From assembly GCA_023436605.1 (NCBI GenBank), contig JAEZIQ010000071.1:1-34721 (forward strand): DNA of 34,721 nt, in the 5' to 3' direction. A model generated the notes under the pieces. It was given only the letters and a program-made list of their open reading frames with translations. It ran no database searches and was not told the DNA's origin. This stretch comes from Actinomycetes bacterium (lineage in GTDB: Bacteria; Actinomycetota; Thermoleophilia; Solirubrobacterales; 70-9). Below, one piece after another: positions 1 to 7,894 of this stretch. A program made the position numbers and the translations under genes. Numbering within the stretch: position 1 is the first letter of the stretch; each line of letters opens with the position of its first letter.

Positions 1-55
1 CCCCTCGCGGGGCGCCCGACCAGGCAAAGAGGTGTCGCCGCGATTCAGTCGATCG
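1..55. repeat. Imperfect repeat copy A, downstream of the collagen-like gene
   Basis: This segment matches 753-805 with a few substitutions and one indel. Both copies begin CCCCTCG, run through GCGCCCG and an aligned AGGCAAAG or AGGTAAAG stretch, and end in a shared AGTCGATCG. Each copy lies just beyond, or over, the stop codon of a minus-strand gene. The copy is cut by the window edge, so any left hairpin arm cannot be seen. It could be a duplicated terminator or a 3' flank duplicated along with a gene. Confidence 0.6.
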
Positions 56-68
56 GGTGTGCCCGATC

Positions 69-683
69 TCAGTTCAGCAGGAGGTAGAACGCCGCGTCCG
101 CCCGCTTTTCGGTGCTCTGATCCCGGACCAGCACCAGTAGGTCAGAGGTTTCGGGGCAGCCGATCTCGAAGTTGGTGTTATGGAACAGCGTGGCCGACGC
201 GTACTTGTCGTTCTCGGAAAGTGTCCCGGGGTTCGTCTCCACGGTGACCTGGACATTCTTGACCTCCGGAAGACTCTCGAGATCGAAGCAGTAAATGCCT
301 TCCGGGTCGTCGTCAGGGCGGGAAAACATCTCTTCCGTGATGTTCTTCGCCTTGTTGGCCGGGATATGGGCCGGCACCCCGTTGAAGGGCAGGACACGCG
401 CAAAGGCGAGGGCACTGCCGGCTTCTCCCGTCGGCCCCGCGGGTCCGGTAGCGCCGGCCGGACCGGCTGGCCCCGGCTTACCGGCCGGAAGCTGCCCCTG
501 CTTGAAATCCCTGGCCAGCAGGGAACGGTCCTTGACCTTCTTCGAGTTGACCGCGTTTTTCCGGATCTGCTTGGCGCCGACCGAGTTCTTCGGCAACTGG
601 GAGATCGCGTAGCTGGTGCCTCCCAAAGCGATAAAAACAGCGACGACCGACAGGATCAGTGAAGGATTGAGCTTCTTGCGCAT
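69..683 (-). CDS. Secreted or membrane-anchored collagen-like protein
   Basis: The 204-residue product starts with a short basic stretch and a hydrophobic segment (about residues 9-27), which could be a signal peptide or an anchor. A lysine/arginine-rich spacer with NSVGAKQIRKNAV-type wording follows, then seven Gly-X-Y triplets (about 68-89, GKP GPA GPA GAT GPA GPT GEA) and a C-terminal domain of about 115 residues that I do not recognise. The Gly-X-Y run is a short collagen-like stalk, so the protein is probably exported and trimeric. I recall this N-terminal type as common in Thermoleophilia secreted proteins. ATG at 683 is preceded by TAGGTT 6 nt away and has no Shine-Dalgarno. The role is unknown; surface adhesion or display is a guess. 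Confidence 0.85.
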   Translation of the reverse strand: MRKKLNPSLILSVVAVFIALGGTSYAISQLPKNSVGAKQIRKNAVNSKKVKDRSLLARDFKQGQLPAGKPGPAGPAGATGPAGPTGEAGSALAFARVLPFNGVPAHIPANKAKNITEEMFSRPDDDPEGIYCFDLESLPEVKNVQVTVETNPGTLSENDKYASATLFHNTNFEIGCPETSDLLVLVRDQSTEKRADAAFYLLLN

Positions 684-689
684 GATGCG

Positions 690-719
690 AACCTATTCCG
701 TCGTCTGGCTAAAAGGCAA
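690..719 (-). promoter_or_regulatory. Promoter of the collagen-like gene, predicted leaderless
   Basis: On the minus strand, TTGCCT (714-719) and TAGGTT (690-695) are separated by 18 nt. The -10 ends 6 nt before the ATG at 683, so transcription should begin at or next to the start codon. This is the best -35/-10 pair in the window. Confidence 0.55.
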
Positions 720-747
720 CTTTTTTCCCAGAGGCCAGACCGTGACG

Positions 748-768
748 GGGCGCCCCTCGTGGGCGCCC
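748..768. terminator. GC-rich hairpin between two minus-strand genes
   Basis: GGGCGCCC (748-755), a 5-nt loop and GGGCGCCC (761-768) form an 8-bp stem. Each arm is itself palindromic. It lies about 27 nt beyond the stop of the gene at 795-1097. There is no U-tract, so a classical intrinsic terminator is not certain. Confidence 0.4.
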
Positions 769-805
769 GGCCCAGGTAAAGCGGTTTTCTCTGCTTAGTC
801 GATCG
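753..805. repeat. Imperfect repeat copy B
   Basis: This is the second copy of the element at 1-55. It includes the right arm of the GGGCGCCC hairpin and ends in TTAGTCGATCG, which overlaps the last codons of the gene at 795-1097. Confidence 0.6.
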
Positions 806-1097
806 AACGATCGACTAAAACTTCGAAGACGCCGCTCGTTCCGACTGACTCGATGAACGGCTCTACCGCTTTGATCCTTTCCTCGTATGCGTTGTTCTCA
901 GCCTGGCTCGCGTTGAGCTGGTCGAGATCACCGTCGAAAAGTCCGAAGGTGATGACCTCGTTCTCGTCGGCCAGGTTGCGGATCGCGAAGAAACGCTTCC
1001 AGCCGCCGGGAATCTCGTCATCGGGCGGCTGAAAGTTCTCGATGAACTGATCCGCCATGCCTGCCTTCACCTTGCGAACAGTCAATGCACACAGCAT
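795..1097 (-). CDS. Small protein resembling the ABM/dimeric alpha-beta barrel fold
   Basis: The product is a 100-residue soluble protein with no signal peptide. The order is beta (residues 2-10), helix (11-22), a GWKRFFAIRN strand, a VITFGLFDG strand, a helix rich in Glu/Asn, and a final FEVLVD strand. This resembles single-domain ferredoxin-like proteins related to antibiotic biosynthesis monooxygenases. No catalytic residue can be assigned, and many family members have no known reaction. The start is firm: AAAGGAG (1103-1109 on the minus strand) lies 5 nt before the ATG at 1097. It is one of the few genes here with a strong Shine-Dalgarno. Its neighbours are secreted proteins, with no obvious functional link. 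Confidence 0.75.
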   Translation of the reverse strand: MLCALTVRKVKAGMADQFIENFQPPDDEIPGGWKRFFAIRNLADENEVITFGLFDGDLDQLNASQAENNAYEERIKAVEPFIESVGTSGVFEVLVDRSID

Positions 1098-1157
1098 GAC
1101 TACTCCTTTCTCTGCCTCAGCTTCGAGCCTAACCCCAACGCGGGGAAATCGCGAGAA

Positions 1158-2798
1158 TCAGGAGCCGCCACCGGCAGAGACCGGGCCTCGCTTGGCGTTG
1201 ACGCTGCGGGTGAGTTTCGACTTGTTACCGGACTTATCGGTGGCCTGGATGATCAGTCGGTAGCGGCCCGGTTTGAGGCGGTTTTTGCCGAACTCGAAGA
1301 TGACCGGGCCAGCCTTGGCGACTCGCTTACTGAGCTTCACGACCTTGTGCTTCTTCGACCGGGGCCTGAGGGTGACGTTGATGCGCGCTGCCTCGGAGAT
1401 CCTCATGCGCAGAGCTCCGCCCTTGCCGGACTTGAAGGCGAACTTGACCTTGGAGATCTTCGGTTTGACCGTGTCCTTTGGACAAAGGGCCGGGTCGGTG
1501 GCGCAGGCCGGCGGCGGCTGGTACTCGAAGGCCCCGATGTCAGCGATCGCGATCCCGTCACCGTTGCCGTCGACGGGGCGCGGGTTCCCGGCAAGATCGA
1601 TCTCTGAGGAGTTGATGGTCGGCTGACCAGCATCGATCAGCGGTGAGCCGGCAGCCGGGCGGTAGTCACCGGCGGCAACGAACTGCGGGGCCGAGTGGTC
1701 GATCCCATCTCCCTCGGTCACGAAAGCTTCCCCTTCCGAGACGCCCGGGGCTGGATAGTTCGAAAAGCTGATCGAAACGATCGTGTTGCCCTTGGTGGGG
1801 CCGGTTGGCGCCTTGGCCTCCCAAGGGTTGGCGAAGCCGGAAATAACGGAATCCCGAACCGTGACCCGGACGTCGTCGTAATCCCCGGTGCCGTACACCG
1901 AGGCGAGGATCCCGGGATCGGTCTCGTCTCCCGTGGCGACCACGGTTGCGTGGGAAAGACTGAGCTCGGTATCCCCGTAATTGCTCCCCGAGAGCGCCCG
2001 GACAGGCGCGCCGTCACCACTTTCGATCAGGGCGTTTTCAATGTTCATCCGGTTGCCGTCACTGGCAACGACTGCATAGTCGGTGGACTTGATGCGCAGG
2101 TCCCTGACCGAGGTCGAAACCATCGGACAGTTGGCGGTGATCCCCGAGTCGGCGTTCTCGATCGACACCTCCTCGGCAATCAGTTTCTTCGGTGACTGCG
2201 AGCAGACGTCGATTGTGGTCGGGTGCCCGAAGGCGTACCCGAACGATCCGCCGGCTTCGACTCGCAGGTTCACGTCACGAAAGGTTCCGCCCTGCGTGAT
2301 GCCGACGATTCCGTTCGAGCCATCGTTCTTGCTGATCACGTCAACGCGTTCGAAGACGTCGTCGGACTGCAACAGCGCCGAACCGGTGTTACCCGAGTTC
2401 GGGAAGGAGGGCGGAAGCACGATCGAAAGGTCGCGCATCGTGATTTTGCGAGCGTTAGAGAAGACGTTGACGACCTGGGTGCCGGTATTCGACGTGCTGG
2501 TCAAGAAGGTTTGGTCACGCCCAGCGCCGGTGACCGTCAAGGAATCGCTGCCGGAAGCGGTAAACGGGGTGGCCTGGCTGTAGGTGCCCGGAGCGACTTT
2601 GACCGTGTCGGCCACACCATCGGCGCCGTTCGTGTTGAGGGCGAGCTGGAGTGTCGCCAGGGCCTGGTTGGTCCCGTTATCGGGGCAGCCATCGAAGAAC
2701 GAGGGCACGCAGAAGCTCGACGCGGAGGCCGACGAAGAGAACCCGAGCAGTCCCATCGTGATCGTCGCCACTGCGACCGCACCCTTGAATCCGTCCAA
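1158..2798 (-). CDS. Secreted right-handed beta-helix protein with a choice-of-anchor-Q-type motif
   Basis: The 546-residue product opens with a hydrophobic signal peptide (about residues 6-27, ending ASASA/SF). It continues as a pectate-lyase-like repeat region (about 40-380) with recurring short beta strands such as VNVFSNARKITMRDLSIVL. The segment YRPAAGSPLIDAG followed by IADIGAFEY is the signature of the choice-of-anchor Q family. A linker with CATDPALCP leads into a lysine/arginine-rich C-terminal domain (about 440-535) that looks Ig-like, with LKPGRYRLIIQATDKSGN. The family includes polysaccharide-binding and lyase proteins, but no catalytic Asp cluster is evident, so an enzyme call would be inference. 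The start is TTG at 2798. A GATAAC-like element lies upstream. Confidence 0.85.
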   Translation of the reverse strand: MDGFKGAVAVATITMGLLGFSSSASASSFCVPSFFDGCPDNGTNQALATLQLALNTNGADGVADTVKVAPGTYSQATPFTASGSDSLTVTGAGRDQTFLTSTSNTGTQVVNVFSNARKITMRDLSIVLPPSFPNSGNTGSALLQSDDVFERVDVISKNDGSNGIVGITQGGTFRDVNLRVEAGGSFGYAFGHPTTIDVCSQSPKKLIAEEVSIENADSGITANCPMVSTSVRDLRIKSTDYAVVASDGNRMNIENALIESGDGAPVRALSGSNYGDTELSLSHATVVATGDETDPGILASVYGTGDYDDVRVTVRDSVISGFANPWEAKAPTGPTKGNTIVSISFSNYPAPGVSEGEAFVTEGDGIDHSAPQFVAAGDYRPAAGSPLIDAGQPTINSSEIDLAGNPRPVDGNGDGIAIADIGAFEYQPPPACATDPALCPKDTVKPKISKVKFAFKSGKGGALRMRISEAARINVTLRPRSKKHKVVKLSKRVAKAGPVIFEFGKNRLKPGRYRLIIQATDKSGNKSKLTRSVNAKRGPVSAGGGS

Positions 2799-2841
2799 CC
2801 CTGCCCCCCAGTTATCTTCGTGATTTTTCGGAGCGGGAATC

Positions 2842-3870
2842 CTACCCGCGACCGACCGTTTGATCCAGCCTGTCCAACACCTGCAACCAGATCAGGTTGC
2901 GGCGATTGGCTCCATGTTTCAGGGCTGGAATGGTCAGCATCGCCGAGCCGCGCATGATGTCGGGCTGGGTGTCGCCACCATAGGCCCCGAGATGCAGGCC
3001 GTCGGCGGCCAGACCGCGGTCGACCATTCCCTCCGCGGTCAGGGCGGCGTGAAGGTCGATTAGCGGCACCTCTCTTGCCTCGGCGACCTGCCTGATGATC
3101 CGGTTCGCCTCGGCGACCCGTTCGTCGCCCGGCTCACCGGTGTGCGCGGGCACGTCCATTGGCGGCAGGGTGGAAAGCACCGGAACCGGGCCGAGTTCAC
3201 GCACCCGGTCGATCATCTCCTCCAATTCGCCGCGATAGGTGTCGCCGAGCGGCAGGCCGAGCAGCGCATCGTTGGTGCCGGACATGATCAGGACCCAGCG
3301 GGGACGGATCAGGGCGATCTCGCACTCGACCGGGGTCTGCTGCGGCTCGCATTCATCGGTCGGTGCGGCCAGCCCGGTCGCCGGCAGCTCCTCGGTCGGA
3401 GTCATCAGCCACTCGGTCCACACCCCGGAGACCGCCGAGGCCGAGCGCCGGGTCAACGAGTTGACCGGGGAACACTCGGGCATCGGTTCCAGTTCGGGGA
3501 ACTCCTTTTGCGTGTACCGCTCGACCACCGGGGCGAGGTCACCGTTCGAGCCGTAACCGATCTCGCGGCAGCCGAGCCCGTAAAGGTTCTGCGGCCACTC
3601 GGTGTTCGAGTCGCCGACCTTGGCGAAGACGTTCGGGTTGAGCTTCTCCTCGTCGGCGCGGGCCACCTCTCGGCGCAGGCGATCACCGGCGGCGCCGGAA
3701 AGGTCCGGCAAAACGGGCGAGCCGGAGGAAAGGTCCGAACCCGGCGTGGGCGCCTCGGCCAGCGGCTGTGGGGCAGACTCGCTCCGGTCGGGATCCGAAC
3801 CGGAATCAGAGCCGCAACCGGCCACCAGCAGCAGGCCCGCCAGGGCGAATATGCCGAGCAGTCGCCTCAT
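2842..3870 (-). CDS. SGNH/GDSL-hydrolase lipoprotein (tandem copy 2)
   Basis: The 342-residue product has a lipobox (LVAGC, Cys19) after a basic, hydrophobic leader, so it should be lipid-anchored outside the membrane. A Ser/Pro/Asp-rich spacer follows. The SGNH blocks are VGDSN with nucleophile Ser88, GTND with Asn200, and DGLHL with Asp290 and His293. A conserved pair of cysteines lies just before the GTND strand. The family hydrolyses or transfers acyl esters, often acetyl groups on glycans. The ATG lies 1 nt after the stop of the paralogue upstream (3872-4879), so the two are probably translationally coupled. The two proteins share VFAKVGDSNTE and a C-terminal HGANRRNLIWL-type motif. The substrate is unknown. 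Confidence 0.88.
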   Translation of the reverse strand: MRRLLGIFALAGLLLVAGCGSDSGSDPDRSESAPQPLAEAPTPGSDLSSGSPVLPDLSGAAGDRLRREVARADEEKLNPNVFAKVGDSNTEWPQNLYGLGCREIGYGSNGDLAPVVERYTQKEFPELEPMPECSPVNSLTRRSASAVSGVWTEWLMTPTEELPATGLAAPTDECEPQQTPVECEIALIRPRWVLIMSGTNDALLGLPLGDTYRGELEEMIDRVRELGPVPVLSTLPPMDVPAHTGEPGDERVAEANRIIRQVAEAREVPLIDLHAALTAEGMVDRGLAADGLHLGAYGGDTQPDIMRGSAMLTIPALKHGANRRNLIWLQVLDRLDQTVGRG

Positions 3871-3871
3871 C

Positions 3872-4879
3872 TCAGCCGGTGATCCGGTCGAGCCGGGCCA
3901 GGGTCTTCAGCCAGATCAGGTTGTGGCGGTTGGCACCGTAGCGCAGGGCGTTGCGGCTGAAATTGACCGAGTCGGCCAGCGTGGTCGGTCCGGGATCCAC
4001 ATCGATCATCTTCGTACCCGCGCCGAAGACACTCAGATGCAGACCATCCTCGGACAACCCCCGGTTGATCACGGCCGGCCCCTGAAGGGCGCGCCAGAGA
4101 TTGACCATGGGAAGGCGGTACATACGGGAGAGCTTCCAGATGCCGGCGTTGAGCCGGGCGACGCCCCTCGTAACCTGACCCTGGTAGTCGGGGTCCTGAA
4201 CGTAGAGCGGCGGAATCGTCGAAAGCACAGGAACGACCCCGCGGGCCAACAGGCGGTCGATCACGCTGCCCACCCGGCTGACCGTGTGGCTGCCCGGCTG
4301 AAGTCCGAAGCCGATGTCCATGCCGACGTCATTGGTACCGAGCATCACCATCGCGTAGCGGGGGAGCGTCGCGTCGAGCTCACAGTCGAGCGGTGTCGTT
4401 TCCAGGTCGCATCCGGGGGGCTTCTTCCAGTAACTCTTGTCGGGGAGGTCCTTTACCGGGGTCAGCGACCAGGTGCTGTGGACCCCTGCCTGGGCGGCCG
4501 ACGAACGTCGCGAAAACGAGGTGTTGGGCCGGCACTCAGGCATCCCCCGCGGGTTGGCGATCCTGATCCGGTTGTACCGGGTGAGGGTGGGACGCAACCC
4601 GGGAGGCAAGGCGACCGGGCGGCGGCAGGCGAGACCGTAGAAGTTCGGCGCGAACTCGGTGTTCGAGTCGCCGACCTTGGCGAAAACACCTCGCCGCAAA
4701 CCGAGCTCGGCCCCGGCCGAGACCCGAAGCCTGAGCTTGGCCTGGTCCTGTTTGCCGAGCACTGGAACGACCGGGGCCTTCACCCAGGCCGGTGTTACGG
4801 CAGCGGCCGGCTGCGCCCCGACCACGGTCAGGACGGCGATAAGTGCCACTACAAGAACTGTTCCCCTGAAAACCCGCAT
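3872..4879 (-). CDS. Secreted SGNH/GDSL hydrolase (tandem copy 1)
   Basis: The 335-residue product has a signal peptide (about residues 1-27, ending AQPAAA) but no lipobox, unlike its neighbour. Catalytic blocks are VGDSN with Ser72, GTND with Asn183, and EDGLHL with Asp278 and His281. The Cys-rich insert CDLETTPLDCELD and the C-terminal YGANRHNLIWLKTL are shared with the paralogue at 2842-3870, so this is a tandem duplication with one soluble and one lipid-anchored product. Expected chemistry is ester hydrolysis or acyl transfer in the cell envelope. The upstream gap to the divergent UDP-xylose synthase gene is 86 bp and holds a possible -10 (TACCGT) and an AGGGGA-type ribosome site. Confidence 0.88.
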   Translation of the reverse strand: MRVFRGTVLVVALIAVLTVVGAQPAAAVTPAWVKAPVVPVLGKQDQAKLRLRVSAGAELGLRRGVFAKVGDSNTEFAPNFYGLACRRPVALPPGLRPTLTRYNRIRIANPRGMPECRPNTSFSRRSSAAQAGVHSTWSLTPVKDLPDKSYWKKPPGCDLETTPLDCELDATLPRYAMVMLGTNDVGMDIGFGLQPGSHTVSRVGSVIDRLLARGVVPVLSTIPPLYVQDPDYQGQVTRGVARLNAGIWKLSRMYRLPMVNLWRALQGPAVINRGLSEDGLHLSVFGAGTKMIDVDPGPTTLADSVNFSRNALRYGANRHNLIWLKTLARLDRITG

Positions 4880-4952
4880 CCGAATTCCGTTCCCCTGATG
4901 ACAGTTTCGAAACGGTAGCCGATCACGGCCGCATCTCCCGGGGAACCTCGAT

Positions 4953-4965
4953 TACGATCAGCGCC
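4953..4965 (+). promoter_or_regulatory. -10 element of a predicted leaderless transcript
   Basis: TACGAT (4953-4958) ends 7 nt before the ATG at 4966, the usual distance from a -10 box to the transcription start. No Shine-Dalgarno precedes the ATG, and no clear -35 is visible. Confidence 0.5.
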
Positions 4966-5913
4966 ATGACTGTAAGCGTGGTAACCGGCGGAGCCGGATT
5001 CGTCGGGTCACATCTCTGTGATGCCCTGCTCGAAAAGGGCAACAAGGTGATCTGCATCGACAACCTCGATACGGGTTCGCTTCAGAACATCGAACACATC
5101 ACCAGCCCCGACTTCACCTTTCTCAACCAGGACATCACCGAAAAGGTCCACATCGAGGGCGAGGTCGACTTCGTTTACCACCTCGCCTCGCCGGCCAGCC
5201 CGATCGACTACGCCCGGCTTCCCCTCCACACCCTGAAGGTCGGGGCCCAGGGAACCTGGCACATGCTTGGCGTCGCCAAGTTCAAGCGGGCCCGCTTCCT
5301 GCTCGCCTCGACCTCCGAGGTGTACGGCGACCCGCAGGTCCACCCGCAGGAGGAGAGCTACTGGGGTCATGTCAACCCGATCGGTCCGCGCGGGGTCTAC
5401 GACGAGGCCAAGCGCTACGCCGAAGCCCTGACCATGGCCTACCACCGCCAGCAGGGGGTCAACACCTCGATCGTGCGGATCTTCAACACCTACGGCTCGC
5501 GCATGCGGGCCCACGACGGCCGCGCGATCCCGACCTTCCTCCGGCAGGCCCTCCAGAACCAGCCGCTGACCGTTTTCGGGGACGGCTCCCAGACCCGCTC
5601 GTTCTGCTTCGTCGATGACCTGGTCCGCGGCCTGATCCTGCTGGCCGAATCCGGCGAGCACCTGCCGGTCAACATCGGCAACCCGGACGAGTACACCCTG
5701 CTCCAGCTGGCCAACGCGGTGATCGAGACCTCCGGCGCCGAATCAACTGTCACCTTCGAGCCGCTGCCGACCGATGACCCGCAGGTTCGCCAGCCGAACA
5801 TTGACCGGGCCCGGCAGGTGCTGGGCTGGGAGCCGACCGTGTCGCTTCACGACGGACTGCGGAAGACGATCGAGATGTCGGGCCGGGACCGCCTGATCGG
5901 CAAGACGACCTGA
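4966..5913 (+). CDS. uxs: UDP-glucuronate decarboxylase (UDP-xylose synthase)
   Basis: The enzyme oxidises and decarboxylates UDP-glucuronate to UDP-xylose with bound NAD, in the cytoplasm. The 315-residue product is an extended SDR with a Rossmann GGAGFVGSHL (residues 8-17), the acidic IDNLDTG after beta-2, and the family-diagnostic HLASPASPIDY (about 72-82). It also has STSEVYGDPQVHPQEE with Thr116 and Glu118, and YDEAKR with Tyr145 and Lys149. The run YWGHVNPIGPRGVYDEAKR is very close to the UXS signature, so epimerase alternatives are unlikely. It starts an apparent three-gene operon: the next gene begins 2 nt after its stop. Confidence 0.92.
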   Translation: MTVSVVTGGAGFVGSHLCDALLEKGNKVICIDNLDTGSLQNIEHITSPDFTFLNQDITEKVHIEGEVDFVYHLASPASPIDYARLPLHTLKVGAQGTWHMLGVAKFKRARFLLASTSEVYGDPQVHPQEESYWGHVNPIGPRGVYDEAKRYAEALTMAYHRQQGVNTSIVRIFNTYGSRMRAHDGRAIPTFLRQALQNQPLTVFGDGSQTRSFCFVDDLVRGLILLAESGEHLPVNIGNPDEYTLLQLANAVIETSGAESTVTFEPLPTDDPQVRQPNIDRARQVLGWEPTVSLHDGLRKTIEMSGRDRLIGKTT

Positions 5914-5915
5914 AT

Positions 5916-6851
5916 GTGACCGCCCTGGTCCTCGGTGCGACGGGGCTGATCGGCTCGCACACGCGGGCCGAACTGGCCCAACGGGACCTCGAAGCGCTCG
6001 GCACCTCGACCACCGGCGAGGGCATGGACTTCGCCCTCGAACTGACCGACCGGGCGGCGGTCGACCACCTGATCAACGATGTCGAACCCGGACTGGTGAT
6101 TCACACCGGCGGGATCTCCTCGCTCGCCGAAGCGTGGCAGCGGCCCGCGCGGACCTTCGAGGTGAACTCGGCCGGCACCCTCAACCTGCTCGAGTCCCTC
6201 GCCCGTCACGCCCCCGAGGCTCACCTGGTCTTCGCATCCTCTGCTGCGGTCTACGGGCCTCCCAGCCCGGCGGGAGAAGCGTTCACGGAGAACTCGCCGA
6301 TCCGGCCGGCCTCGCCGTACGCGGCCTCGAAGGCGGCGGCCGAAATTCTCTGCGGCCAGTACGGCCGCGAACGGGGCATCGGCATCTCGGTGGTCCGGAT
6401 CTTCAACCAGGTCGGGCCCGGCCAGAGCGTGAGCCAGGCACCCTCGGAGTTCGCAAGGGAGATCGCCCGGGCTGAAGCAGCCGGCCGGGACGAGGTGACG
6501 CTGCGGATCGGCAACCCGGACGCCGAGAGGGATTTCACCGACGTGGGCGACACGGCCCGGGCGATCGCCGACCTCGCGACCGGCCGGATCCGCGGCACCT
6601 TCAACCTCTGCTCCGGGCAGGCCCGCAGCCTGCGGGAGCTCGCTTGCCTCCTGGCCGAAGCCACCCCGCTCGAGGTGACGATCGCGGGCAAACCCGACCA
6701 TGACCGGCCCGCCGACGTCAACCGGATCACCGGCTCGCCCGCGAAGCTGGCAGCAAAGACCGGTTGGCGGCCCGAAGTGCCACTCGAGCGCAGCCTCGCC
6801 TCGCTACTGGCCGACTGGCGCGCAGATAGAGTCCGTCTCAATGGCGAATGA
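5916..6851 (+). CDS. Extended SDR, likely GDP-4-keto-6-deoxy-mannose reductase (RMD-like)
   Basis: The 311-residue product has a Rossmann GATGLIGSH (residues 7-15), a catalytic Ser108/Ser109, and YAASK with Tyr135 and Lys139. The IFNQVGPGQS segment resembles the RPFNHIGPGQ of RMD reductases, which make GDP-rhamnose from GDP-4-keto-6-deoxymannose. No GDP-mannose 4,6-dehydratase gene lies in the window, so the substrate would have to come from elsewhere. A different NDP-sugar reductase or epimerase is possible. The start is GTG at 5916, 2 nt after the upstream stop. The 3' end overlaps the following methyltransferase gene by 11 nt. GDP-rhamnose would fit the WsaF-like rhamnosyltransferase at 10045-12291. 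Confidence 0.7.
   Translation: MTALVLGATGLIGSHTRAELAQRDLEALGTSTTGEGMDFALELTDRAAVDHLINDVEPGLVIHTGGISSLAEAWQRPARTFEVNSAGTLNLLESLARHAPEAHLVFASSAAVYGPPSPAGEAFTENSPIRPASPYAASKAAAEILCGQYGRERGIGISVVRIFNQVGPGQSVSQAPSEFAREIARAEAAGRDEVTLRIGNPDAERDFTDVGDTARAIADLATGRIRGTFNLCSGQARSLRELACLLAEATPLEVTIAGKPDHDRPADVNRITGSPAKLAAKTGWRPEVPLERSLASLLADWRADRVRLNGE
6827..6840 (+). promoter_or_regulatory. Internal -10 element inside the SDR gene
   Basis: TAGAGT (6827-6832) lies 8 nt before the ATG at 6841 and within the coding end of the upstream gene. It could drive a separate leaderless transcript of the methyltransferase as well as operon read-through. Confidence 0.4.
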
Positions 6852-7878
6852 ATCCCCCCGGCGGCACCTGTTCCGGAGAGCAAAGGTGGCCGCGACGGGA
6901 TACGCCCGTCACCTCGCCTCGACCCGGCTCGGCAGGAAAGCCAGACAGACCCTCGTCGATGACCCGATGCCGGCGACGCTCGATCCGTGGCTTGAGCCTC
7001 TCTTCAGCGAGGACCTGGACCGGATCGATGCGGCGATCAAAGGTGCGGGGCCGGAGGGCTACGCGCTGTTTCGCGACCTCGACGACGACCTCTGGTCGCT
7101 GCTCCTGACCAAGGACTACTCGGCCTGGCCGGAGATCCGGGGCTTCCTGCCGGACCTGCCGGACCCCGCCCTGCAGACGATGTGGAACGGCACCTCCGGC
7201 CCGGCCCTGGCCGCGCAGAGCGTCTGCTTCTACCGCAAGTTGAAGCAAATGCAGGCGCTCCATGGCGAGCGGCCGCTGGGTGAAAGCAAGGTCCTTGACT
7301 TCGGCTGCGGCTGGGGCCGCCTGACCCGGATGCTCGCCCGCGACGTCAAGCCCGGCAACCTCTATGGCTGCGACCCGGTCGAGAGCATCCTCCAGATCAG
7401 CCGCGACTCCCGGGTACCGGCCGAGCTGGCCCGCAGCGAATTCCTGCCCGAACGCCTGCCCTTCGCAGAGCAACTCGACCTGGTCTTTTCGTTCTCGGTC
7501 TTCACCCACATCTCCGAGGCCGCCCACTTTGCCTCGCTCAAGGCGATTCACCAAGGCCTGGCCGAGAACGGGCTTTTCGTAGTCACGATCCGACCCCCCG
7601 CCTACCTCGACCTCAACCCGCTCATGCACCCCCTGGTCGACCGGCTCGGCGAGGACCCGCAGGCGGAGCTGCGAAAGCCCCGCTATCTGTTCCTGCCTCA
7701 CGCGACCGAAGGCCACCCGCAGTACGACGAGAAGGCCGACGACCCGATGAGTTACGGCGACACGGTGATCACCTTGCCGTGGGTGCGCGAAAAGTGGGGT
7801 GACCTTTTCGAACTCCTCGACGTCTCGATCCTGACCGGTGACATGTACCAGCTCACGCTCACACTCCGGCGGCGCTGA
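6841..7878 (+). CDS. Class I SAM-dependent methyltransferase
   Basis: The 345-residue product has an N-terminal helical region of about 130 residues and then a class I methyltransferase fold. Motif I is VLDFGCGWGRLTRML, followed by an acidic CDPVE after beta-2 and the FSFSVFTHI strand typical of motif IV-V. I chose ATG 6841 over the longer frame that opens at 6700, because the extra 47 residues lie over the end of the SDR gene and look non-native. The start overlaps the upstream stop by 11 nt. The likely job is O-methylation of a glycan or nucleotide sugar, inferred only from context. The acceptor cannot be read from the sequence. Confidence 0.85.
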   Translation: MANESPRRHLFRRAKVAATGYARHLASTRLGRKARQTLVDDPMPATLDPWLEPLFSEDLDRIDAAIKGAGPEGYALFRDLDDDLWSLLLTKDYSAWPEIRGFLPDLPDPALQTMWNGTSGPALAAQSVCFYRKLKQMQALHGERPLGESKVLDFGCGWGRLTRMLARDVKPGNLYGCDPVESILQISRDSRVPAELARSEFLPERLPFAEQLDLVFSFSVFTHISEAAHFASLKAIHQGLAENGLFVVTIRPPAYLDLNPLMHPLVDRLGEDPQAELRKPRYLFLPHATEGHPQYDEKADDPMSYGDTVITLPWVREKWGDLFELLDVSILTGDMYQLTLTLRRR

Positions 7879-7894
7879 GCCGCTTCCCCTCAGC
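7874..7894. terminator. Small inverted repeat between convergent stops
   Basis: GCTGAG (7874-7879) and CTCAGC (7889-7894) form a 6-bp stem with a 9-nt loop. The stem spans the stop of the methyltransferase and abuts the end of the opposing permease gene. There is no U-tract; it is a candidate bidirectional terminator only. Confidence 0.3.

Noticed and set aside
3602..4918. 438-codon open frame on the plus strand
   Set aside because: It runs antisense to both SGNH genes and lacks features. The SGNH catalytic blocks are on the other strand.
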